In this document: piece by piece, positions 1 to 5,064 of the stretch
Layout of the letters: every line of letters begins with the position of its first letter
How positions within the stretch are numbered: the stretch's first letter is position 1
From: Thermoproteota archaeon
Lineage (GTDB): Archaea; Thermoproteota; Korarchaeia; Korarchaeales; Korarchaeaceae
Reading direction: 5' to 3'
Assembly: GCA_011042755.1 (NCBI GenBank)
Contig: DRBY01000043.1
Coordinates: 1-5,934 of the forward strand
Length of the DNA stretch: 5,934 bases
Position numbers and translations under genes: made by a program
The notes under the pieces: generated by a model
Database searches by the model: none
The model's input: the letters and a program-made list of their open reading frames with translations, nothing else
What the model was told of the DNA's origin: nothing

Positions 1-1
1 G

Positions 2-1099
2 CCCCTGTTCATAGCCGTGGGGAACCACGAGGTCACCATTGGGAGCAGCGGACAGGAGAACTTCCTGCACTTCTTTGGAAAGCTCTTCTACTCGTTCGAC
101 TACGGGAACTCCCACTTCGTGATAATCGACGCGAACGTGATAGGCCACCTGTACACGCTCAGCGAGGAGCAGATCGACTGGCTGAGGAGGGACCTCGAGA
201 CCCACTCGAACGCGACGCACACGTTCGTGTTCATCCACCAGCCGGTCTACAAGTACGCGCACGGCCTCGAGGATCCCGCGGTAGAGGCGGAACTCAAAGA
301 GATATTCGAGTCCTACGGAGTCGACTGCGTCTTCCAAGGGCACGAGCACATGTTCTACGAGGGCGAGAGTAACGGAGTCCACTACTTCATAACCGGCGGT
401 GGAGGAGCCGAGCTTGACCCTCAGTACCCGGAGGAGAACCTGTTCTTCCACTACGTGGTCGTCAGGGTGAACGGAGAAGAGGTCACCTACGAGGTGAGGA
501 AGCCGCTCGTCCTAGAGCTGCCTGTAGAAGACGGCGCCACGGTCGTTGTGCACGATGCCGAGTACACGATTAGAGGGAGGACCCAGCCCTTCGCAGAGCT
601 CCAGATAAATGGAGAGGAAGTCAAGCCGGCCAAGACGGGAATCTTCACGAAGAAGGTCACGCTCAGCCTTGGGAGGAACGAGTTCGTGGTGACTGCGAGG
701 GCTGGAGGAGAGACGAGGACCTCTAGATTCACGGTGCTCTACCTCCCGCTCCCAGAAGTCACCATCACTCCCGAACCCAGACCAGGGCGAGAAGTTGAGA
801 TCAGCGTGAGGTGCGCCGGAGAGCCTGCGAGAGGCGCCATAGTCGAAGTGGACAAGGTCTCTGTGGTGACGGGCCCTGACGGCGTGGCGAGGATAACTCT
901 GCCGACCGCGAGAGAGCCCGTAACTGTGGCCTTAGCCATAGAGGCAGAGGGATGCGCCCCCTACGCGGCGCCGATCGAGTTAAGGCCGACGCCGATCGCT
1001 AAGAGGATTCCGCCTCTCTACCTGGCCGCTGCGGCCATAGCCCTAGCAGTCGTGGCAATAGCGCTAGTCGCCCTAAAGCTGCTCAGGAGGAAGAAGTGA
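2..1099 (+). CDS. Membrane-anchored extracellular metallophosphoesterase (5' partial)
   Basis: This is a calcineurin-like metallophosphoesterase whose start lies before the window; the reading frame is open from base 2 and 365 residues are visible. The first residues hold the metal-binding GNHE motif (residues 7-10). FIHQP follows with its metal-ligand His at about 79, then GHEH at 113-116 and a Gly-rich ITGGGG loop. The YSFDYGN/HFVIIDAN segment resembles purple acid phosphatase-like enzymes. The upstream DxH and GDxxD motifs must lie outside the window. After the catalytic domain come two beta-sandwich regions: about 175-247, resembling the Ig-like glucodextranase-B type, and about 252-327, resembling a carboxypeptidase-regulatory/Ig fold. 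A hydrophobic helix (about 338-358) and an LLRRKK tail end the protein. I infer an ectodomain anchored by its C-terminus; a signal peptide is expected upstream but not visible. The substrate is unknown. The last 27 bp overlap the convergent glycosyltransferase gene. Confidence 0.88.
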   Translation, partial: PLFIAVGNHEVTIGSSGQENFLHFFGKLFYSFDYGNSHFVIIDANVIGHLYTLSEEQIDWLRRDLETHSNATHTFVFIHQPVYKYAHGLEDPAVEAELKEIFESYGVDCVFQGHEHMFYEGESNGVHYFITGGGGAELDPQYPEENLFFHYVVVRVNGEEVTYEVRKPLVLELPVEDGATVVVHDAEYTIRGRTQPFAELQINGEEVKPAKTGIFTKKVTLSLGRNEFVVTARAGGETRTSRFTVLYLPLPEVTITPEPRPGREVEISVRCAGEPARGAIVEVDKVSVVTGPDGVARITLPTAREPVTVALAIEAEGCAPYAAPIELRPTPIAKRIPPLYLAAAAIALAVVAIALVALKLLRRKK

Positions 1100-2224
1100 C
1101 ACTTCCCTCCCCTTCCACTCTATAGCGCGCCTACCGGCCTTTACTAGGTGGCCCCTCCAGACTCCAAGAGCCACGATGAGTCCTCCGAGCGGAGCCAGCA
1201 AGATCGAGAGCGGGCTGGCCTCCACCTCGCCGCTGAGCAGAGCGAGAGACTCGTGACAGGTCTCTAAGGCTAGCGCGATGGCAGACGATGCCGCGCAGTA
1301 CGCGGGCCCAAAGGCGGACGCAATCAGCGAGGCTGGAGGCAGGAGCCACGCTGCCGCCACGAGCGAGCACGCTAGCAGCGCCTTCCACGTCTCGAGCGGC
1401 GCGTCTCTCGACGAGATCCTGGCGATGGCCTCAAGCGCCTCCGCAAACCCATTAGCCCAGCAGAACTTGACCGTGCCCTGACCCCTCACCATCTCGATGG
1501 AGTAACCCCGCTCCGCCAGGAGCCTGGCCAGGTCGCGGTCTTCTACCGTCGACCACCTGACGGACTCGTGTTCACCAACCGCCTCGTAGGCTGCCCTCTT
1601 CACAGCGAAGAACCCACCATACACCCACGGGCTGCCTCCCGGCTCGGATACCCGCCAGTATGGGCAGAAGGCTCTTATCGTGGATGTCAACGCTACTTCG
1701 ACCGCTCCGCACGCCAGCGTCCTGCAGGCGTACGTGGGAACGGCTGTAACCACGTCGACTCCTCTGGAAGCTATCTCTTCGACGACCCCAGCCACCGCCC
1801 AGGGCGCTAGCCTCGAGTCCGCGTCAACGAAGAGGAGGATCTCCCCCCTACTCTCTCGGTACCCGATCCAACAAGCCCAGCTCTTTCCAACCCACCCGTC
1901 TGGAGGGCTGGGCGCCCTGATCACCCTCGCCCGGGGATCGCCTGAGGCTGCCGCCAGAGCGGCCTCGCGAGTCCCGTCCGTAGAAGAGTCGTCCACGACG
2001 ATCAACTCAAGCTCCGCGTAGGATTGGCCTAGAATGGACCGAACACAGCTCCCTATATTCTCAACCTCATTTCTGGCGGGCACTATAATCGAGACGAGCG
2101 GGCCATCCACGCGCCCGCACCGAGGGAGGCTGCGCATGGTTCTCAATCCGAGAGCAGACCGCAGCATGAGCAGCAGATGGAGTAGCGCAGCCAGAACTGA
2201 GAGAATCGTGAGAGCCAGCCACAC
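1073..2224 (-). CDS. Membrane glycosyltransferase, family 2 (GT-A fold)
   Basis: This 383-residue protein has an N-terminal membrane helix (about 2-21) and a GT2 catalytic domain. Visible motifs are VSIIVPARNE (44-53), VVDDSSTDGT (76-85), GWVGK (110-114), the metal-binding DAD (134-136) and the probable catalytic-base motif ED (228-229). Hydrophobic stretches at about 282-304, 307-320 and 339-356 are C-terminal membrane segments, followed by a basic tail with IEWKGR. The GWxGK motif, DAD motif and W-K-G-R tail together recall the HpnB/CrtQ-like GT2 group, whose members act on lipid acceptors. A lipid or isoprenoid acceptor at the cytoplasmic membrane face is therefore likely, but sugar and acceptor cannot be read from the sequence. 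The start is GTG at 2224: an in-frame TAG lies directly before it, no good Shine-Dalgarno is present, and a TATA-like box is centred 27 nt upstream, which suits a leaderless mRNA. The 3' end overlaps the convergent phosphoesterase gene. Confidence 0.9.
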   Translation of the reverse strand: MWLALTILSVLAALLHLLLMLRSALGLRTMRSLPRCGRVDGPLVSIIVPARNEVENIGSCVRSILGQSYAELELIVVDDSSTDGTREAALAAASGDPRARVIRAPSPPDGWVGKSWACWIGYRESRGEILLFVDADSRLAPWAVAGVVEEIASRGVDVVTAVPTYACRTLACGAVEVALTSTIRAFCPYWRVSEPGGSPWVYGGFFAVKRAAYEAVGEHESVRWSTVEDRDLARLLAERGYSIEMVRGQGTVKFCWANGFAEALEAIARISSRDAPLETWKALLACSLVAAAWLLPPASLIASAFGPAYCAASSAIALALETCHESLALLSGEVEASPLSILLAPLGGLIVALGVWRGHLVKAGRRAIEWKGREVSLLPPEQL

Positions 2225-2247
2225 CTAGTGGGCGTGAGCAAGCAGCG

Positions 2248-2262
2248 GATAAACAGCTTTCG
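2248..2262 (-). promoter_or_regulatory. Archaeal BRE/TATA promoter for the glycosyltransferase gene
   Basis: Read on the minus strand, a BRE-like CGAAAGC (2262-2256) is followed by a TATA-like TGTTTATC (2255-2248). The box centre is about 27 nt before the GTG start at 2224. That is the usual archaeal distance from TATA box to transcription start, so transcription is predicted to begin at or next to the start codon. This is assigned by eye from consensus and spacing. Confidence 0.5.
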
Positions 2263-2306
2263 CCCGCCTCTACGCCAGCGCGAAGCACTTCACGCATCGC
2301 CGCCAC

Positions 2307-2314
2307 AATTTAAT
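2307..2314 (+). promoter_or_regulatory. TATA-like box for the DHH phosphoesterase gene
   Basis: AATTTAAT is the only AT-rich octamer in the GC-rich 125-bp divergent region upstream of the DHH gene. The expected start of transcription, about 26 nt downstream, falls near 2336-2338, just at the Shine-Dalgarno site. This gives a very short leader of about 12-14 nt. The preceding bases (CGCCAC) are a poor BRE. Confidence 0.42.
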
Positions 2315-2328
2315 GCCCGCATCCGGGC
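2315..2328. promoter_or_regulatory. Short dyad between TATA box and predicted start site (possible operator)
   Basis: GCCCG-CATC-CGGGC is a perfect 5-bp inverted repeat with a 4-base spacer. It begins directly after the TATA-like box and lies before the predicted transcription start, so it would act as DNA rather than as an RNA hairpin. Archaeal repressors often bind in this spacer. In GC-rich DNA a 5-bp dyad can arise by chance, so the assignment is weak. Confidence 0.2.
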
Positions 2329-2337
2329 CTAGGTCGC

Positions 2338-2343
2338 GAGGAG
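2338..2343 (+). promoter_or_regulatory. Shine-Dalgarno site deciding the TTG start of the DHH gene
   Basis: GAGGAG lies 6 nt before the TTG at 2350. An in-frame TAA at 2311 closes the frame upstream, and no ATG, GTG or other TTG occurs in frame between them. The site therefore supports TTG 2350 as the true start. Confidence 0.6.
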
Positions 2344-2349
2344 TTAGCA

Positions 2350-3339
2350 TTGCTGGGTCGTCTTTCTTCTGCCCTCCTAGCACTCAGGCTGCGCCTAAAG
2401 AGGCCGAGCGTCATAATCATAGCTCATGGAGATGTAGACGGAGTTCTGAGTGCGGTCATAGCGGCTAGATCCATCGGAGACAACCCGGAGTTCCTATTCT
2501 CGGGACCTCGGAGCATCCACAGGACCCTCTCGCTAATTCCGCCGGGGCCCGGGAGGCTAATACTCGTGGACATTGGGGTGAACGCGAATCGGCTGAACGA
2601 GCTCGAGGCACAGCTGGCCCGCCTCAAGAGATCTGGCTGGTCGATAACCTGGATAGATCACCATCAGTGGCCCGAGAACGCCGTAGAGAGGCTGTCGAGA
2701 CACGCCGACAGCGTGATCGTGAGGCCCTCCCCCAGCGCGGCCAGGGTGGTTCTAGAGGAACTGAGCGGAGACGGGTACTCCGAGGAGCTCGTTAAGATAG
2801 CAGACGACGCTGACACGGCAACGTATAGGACCGAGTTCGCGAGGATGTTTAGACCGCTGACTCGAAATCACAAGAGGAGAATGTACCTCCTCCGAGCCCT
2901 CCTTGAGGGCTGTCTAGAGGATGAGAACATCAGGAAGTGGGGCACGGAGAGCGTTGACAAGGAGCGGATGGCCGTAGAGAAGGCTCTAAAAGTAGCTCAG
3001 GTGAGGACGACGGCGTCGGGGCGTAAGTACGCCCTGATAGACCTGCGGCCGCGTGGAGGGCCCGGCTCCGCCGTAGCGAAGAAGATGGCGGCAGAACACG
3101 AGGTTTCCTTCTCCCTCGTGCTGTACTCGTGCGAGAGGTTCTCTCTCTACGCGGGAGCCGAGAAAGACATCAACCTCAGGCCGGTATGCGAGGAGCAGGA
3201 CGGCGGAGGGCACCCCTACGCGTGCGGCGGCAGGATCAGGCTGCCTGCACACAAGAAGCTGCTCTGCTGCCTGCTGGGGAGGAGGTACACTCCCAAGGAG
3301 ATCCTAGACCTGATAAAAAAGGTGGAAGAGAGGTACTAG
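2350..3339 (+). CDS. DHH/DHHA1-family phosphoesterase (nanoRNase/RecJ-like nuclease)
   Basis: The 329-residue product is a complete DHH-superfamily enzyme, close in length to NrnA-type oligonucleases. The metal-binding motifs are all present: HGDVDG (His26, Asp28, Asp30), Asp74 in LVDIG, the signature DHH at 103-105, and an Asp cluster ADDAD at 151-155. The C-terminal DHHA1 domain carries GGGHPYACGG from 285, the substrate-binding glycine motif. These residues predict a Mn-dependent cytoplasmic phosphodiesterase that degrades short oligonucleotides or single-stranded nucleic acid. A cyclic-dinucleotide or RecJ/Cdc45-related repair role cannot be excluded. Because the active site is intact, it is unlike the inactive RecJ-like subunits of archaeal replisomes. 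Five Cys (261, 280, 292, 306, 307) cluster in the last 70 residues. The start is TTG, supported by a Shine-Dalgarno site. It is divergent from the glycosyltransferase gene and tail-to-tail with the PEP carboxykinase gene, overlapping by 4 bp. Confidence 0.9.
   Translation: MLGRLSSALLALRLRLKRPSVIIIAHGDVDGVLSAVIAARSIGDNPEFLFSGPRSIHRTLSLIPPGPGRLILVDIGVNANRLNELEAQLARLKRSGWSITWIDHHQWPENAVERLSRHADSVIVRPSPSAARVVLEELSGDGYSEELVKIADDADTATYRTEFARMFRPLTRNHKRRMYLLRALLEGCLEDENIRKWGTESVDKERMAVEKALKVAQVRTTASGRKYALIDLRPRGGPGSAVAKKMAAEHEVSFSLVLYSCERFSLYAGAEKDINLRPVCEEQDGGGHPYACGGRIRLPAHKKLLCCLLGRRYTPKEILDLIKKVEERY
3315..3320 (-). terminator. T-run that could end PEP carboxykinase transcription
   Basis: On the minus strand six T residues lie 16 nt after the PEP carboxykinase stop codon, inside the 3' end of the convergent DHH gene. 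Archaeal RNA polymerase can terminate at T-runs without a hairpin. The run also encodes a Lys-Lys pair (AAA AAG) of the DHH protein, so it may be coincidental. A similar run at 4354-4359 arises the same way. Confidence 0.3.
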
Positions 3340-3341
3340 TA
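3334..3341. other. Palindrome encoding Tyr-stop on both strands at a convergent gene junction
   Basis: TACTAGTA is a perfect 8-bp palindrome. On the plus strand TAC TAG ends the DHH protein; on the minus strand the same letters TAC TAG end the PEP carboxykinase. Both proteins therefore end in Arg-Tyr, and the genes overlap by 4 bp (3336-3339). It leaves no intergenic space for independent 3' untranslated regions. Confidence 0.95.
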
Positions 3342-4952
3342 GCGAGCCTCCAGCACATCCCTCCTGAGCCCGGGGAACTTGGAGAGCCACTCTCTCCTCT
3401 CGTCCTTCAGCTCTGCAACGAGCTTGGAGAGCGCAGGCCAGTTGTAGTGCCTGGCCGAGTTGAACTTTGAGAGGTCGACTCCAGGCACTGCCTCAGCCAC
3501 CTCAACCTCCAGCAGGGGATCTCTCCTCCACCTGACTTCTCCTCTCAGCATTCCAGCGATGATCCTAGCCATCTCTGGGATCTGCACCCTGAGCGCGGGC
3601 TTCACCACTCGGCCGTTCTGTCTAACCTCGCCCACGCCGCCAGTGTTGACCACGTAGGCAGAGACCGTGTCCTCGTGCCTCCTGAAGAACTCGTACATCC
3701 AGTTGCCTTCGTACGCTGGATCGCCTATTATGAAGGGGTTCGTGCCCACCTCCCGCACAGACTGGCCAGCTCTCTTTGGATCCGCGGCCGAGGTTATGAC
3801 GCTCTCCCCGAGCATAAAGGCGGCTGCCGCCTGCTCTGGGGTCAGCCTAGCGGCTATGGGCACAACCGTGAACCTCCTCGTTATGAATATCACGGCTATT
3901 CCGTCGAGTTCTGACGGATCCAGGACATTGATGTAGCTTGAGGCGTACTTCCCGAGATTCTCACGAGGCACCACAGCCCTGCCGTTTGACGTGAGGCTGT
4001 AGTCGTCGAGGTGAACTCGACCCCGCCAGTCGACCGCTACGTTCTCAAAGATCACGTTGGGTCTCATTACAGCGTCGTACAGCTGGGGTAGCACCTCTGG
4101 GCTCAGCCCCTCTGTCTTGACGAAGAACGCGTTCTCCGTCCCGAGGAAGGAGCCATCCCTCCTCAGGAAGATCACGTCGTCCTGTATCATCTCGACGCCC
4201 TCTCCATCCCTGCTTAGGAAGTGCGTGTGACATGTGTGAGTGGTCTTGCCCGTGCCAGAGAGGCCAAATAAGATCACGAGGATCTTCTGGAGCCTGCCGT
4301 CCCTCCTGACCCTCACCAGCTTCGCGCCGGCGTGGAGCCCAAGCATGCCCCTCTTTTTTGCCTCCCACATCCCCATCCTCAGGAAGCCCTTCTTCACCTC
4401 GCCGAAGTAGTCTGAGCCCAACACGAGCGTCAGCCTCTGCTCTGGGAAGACTAGTATCTGAGTCTCAGGCCACTCTGGCGCGTCGATGAGGGTCAGCTCT
4501 GGTCCAGTCGCTCCCTCGGGATCGAACATCAGCGTGGAGAACATGTAGGCTAGTCTGACATTCACCCTATTCTCCACGCTGACGTAGAGCCTGCAGAGGG
4601 GCGAGAACTGCGAGTTCTGGCCCATCCTCCTCTCGACAAGGACCAACGGGGCCTTCGCAAGGTAACTCGACACTCTCTCCAGCGTGGCGTCGAGCTCCTC
4701 CGCTATCCTGAGTTGGTCGGGAGTCAGCTCCTTCTGTCTGACCTCTGGAGGACCTATGTACAGAGTCTTGCTGGCGCTCCTGCTCCTGACGTGAGTGAAG
4801 AAGGCCGCCGCTCCAAACTCCGTCAGGGTCGCGTGGACTCTGGCCGCCCTCGCTGCCTGCTCCGGCGTGAGCCTGACTACAGATTCTGAGGACTCGACAC
4901 GCGAGGCCAGCGAATCGGCTATACTCTCCGCTGATTCCAGGCTACTCAGCAT
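3336..4952 (-). CDS. pckA: ATP-dependent phosphoenolpyruvate carboxykinase, divergent archaeal type
   Basis: This cytoplasmic enzyme (538 residues, usual size for the ATP class) interconverts oxaloacetate + ATP and PEP + CO2 + ADP, the entry step of gluconeogenesis. By manual comparison with the E. coli enzyme: Arg58 in SRSASK matches the substrate Arg of GRSPKD. YFGEVKKG places Tyr182 and Lys188 as Tyr207 and Lys213, and His207 lies exactly 19 residues later, as does His232. GLSGTGKTT (230-238) is the P-loop. Asp258-Asp259 in QDDVIF match the metal-binding DD. Arg325 in SNGRAVVP matches the catalytic Arg333, and the YVVNTGG segment is at 433-439. Insertions of about 7 and 8 residues flank the P-loop, and the usual DDEH is replaced by DDVI. 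ATG 4952 is chosen because an in-frame TAG precedes it directly and GGAGGG lies 8 nt upstream. The stop overlaps the convergent DHH gene by 4 bp. The class assignment is strong; the organism's use of it (gluconeogenic or anaplerotic) is inferred. Confidence 0.9.
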   Translation of the reverse strand: MLSSLESAESIADSLASRVESSESVVRLTPEQAARAARVHATLTEFGAAAFFTHVRSRSASKTLYIGPPEVRQKELTPDQLRIAEELDATLERVSSYLAKAPLVLVERRMGQNSQFSPLCRLYVSVENRVNVRLAYMFSTLMFDPEGATGPELTLIDAPEWPETQILVFPEQRLTLVLGSDYFGEVKKGFLRMGMWEAKKRGMLGLHAGAKLVRVRRDGRLQKILVILFGLSGTGKTTHTCHTHFLSRDGEGVEMIQDDVIFLRRDGSFLGTENAFFVKTEGLSPEVLPQLYDAVMRPNVIFENVAVDWRGRVHLDDYSLTSNGRAVVPRENLGKYASSYINVLDPSELDGIAVIFITRRFTVVPIAARLTPEQAAAAFMLGESVITSAADPKRAGQSVREVGTNPFIIGDPAYEGNWMYEFFRRHEDTVSAYVVNTGGVGEVRQNGRVVKPALRVQIPEMARIIAGMLRGEVRWRRDPLLEVEVAEAVPGVDLSKFNSARHYNWPALSKLVAELKDERREWLSKFPGLRRDVLEARY

Positions 4953-5026
4953 CTAACATACCCTCCGCCCGCGTTTTGCCGATGCGGATCGTTGGCATCG
5001 CTGAACGTCGAAATAGAGAGTTGCAT
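4946..5026 (-). CDS. Possible 26-codon upstream ORF in the pckA leader (speculative)
   Basis: From an ATG at 5026 the minus strand reads 26 codons (beginning MQLSISTF, ending GGGYVRC). It stops at a TGA that overlaps the PEP carboxykinase start in the sequence ATGCTGA. The predicted transcription start from the TATA-like box at 5044-5051 falls at about 5021-5026, so the ATG could be at or near the very 5' end of the mRNA. The stop/start overlap is the geometry of translational coupling. Against it: there is no good Shine-Dalgarno site, codons such as CAA, ATT and CGG are unlike the neighbouring genes, and the peptide resembles no family known to me. A chance ORF is the more likely reading. 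Confidence 0.15.
   Translation of the reverse strand: MQLSISTFSDANDPHRQNAGGGYVRC
4961..4966 (-). promoter_or_regulatory. Shine-Dalgarno site of the PEP carboxykinase gene
   Basis: GGAGGG on the minus strand stands 8 nt before ATG 4952, a strong match to the archaeal anti-Shine-Dalgarno sequence. It fixes the start of this gene and shows that its mRNA has a leader, unlike the predicted leaderless glycosyltransferase mRNA. Confidence 0.65.
4980..5000. promoter_or_regulatory. Dyad in the PEP carboxykinase leader (possible operator or hairpin)
   Basis: CGATGC and GCATCG form a perfect 6-bp inverted repeat separated by 9 bases, located 28-48 bp upstream of the PEP carboxykinase start. It lies downstream of the predicted transcription start, so it could act as a DNA operator blocking RNA polymerase or as an RNA hairpin ahead of the ribosome site. 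The arm length is short enough for chance. Confidence 0.25.
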
Positions 5027-5043
5027 CTGCCTAACGAGGCCCG

Positions 5044-5057
5044 CTAATAAGCGTTAT
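5044..5057 (-). promoter_or_regulatory. BRE/TATA-like promoter for the PEP carboxykinase gene
   Basis: On the minus strand ATAACG (5057-5052), BRE-like, precedes CTTATTAG (5051-5044), TATA-like. Transcription should begin about 26 nt downstream, near 5021, giving a leader of about 70 nt. It lies in the 112-bp gap after the eIF2B-family gene and suggests that the PEP carboxykinase gene can be transcribed on its own. An overlapping alternative, with the TATA box around ATGCATAA (5061-5054), is possible. Confidence 0.4.
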
Positions 5058-5064
5058 GCATATT

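Noticed and set aside
1680..2021. Plus-strand open frame of 113 codons opposite the glycosyltransferase gene
   Set aside because: It is antisense to the conserved GT2 catalytic motifs, and its Ser/Thr/Ala-rich product follows from the codon pattern of the real gene.
2067..2306. Minus-strand 79-codon open frame crossing the glycosyltransferase start and the divergent region
   Set aside because: It would run over the predicted promoter and overlap the glycosyltransferase in another frame; the product has no recognisable motif.
3129..3470. Plus-strand 113-codon frame spanning the DHH end and the convergent junction
   Set aside because: It is a frame-shifted reading of the DHHA1 domain, whose GGGH motif is intact in the annotated frame, so it is neither a frameshift nor a separate gene.
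4354..4359. T6 run on the plus strand as a terminator for the DHH transcript
   Set aside because: It lies about 1 kb past the DHH stop and is simply the complement of a Lys-Lys codon pair in the PEP carboxykinase gene.
4045..4368. Open frame of 107 codons on the minus strand inside the PEP carboxykinase gene
   Set aside because: It runs in another frame across the P-loop region of a gene with well-conserved motifs, its product is low-complexity and rich in Arg/Gly/Glu, and it has no family resemblance. It is a shadow of GC-rich coding DNA.
4856..4877. Similar DNA to about 3832-3850, suggesting an internal repeat in the PEP carboxykinase gene
   Set aside because: Both encode an LTPEQAA-type peptide. 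The second lies at the normal RLTPEQ position of the family and the first is in a helical N-terminal part; the match is too short to call a duplication.
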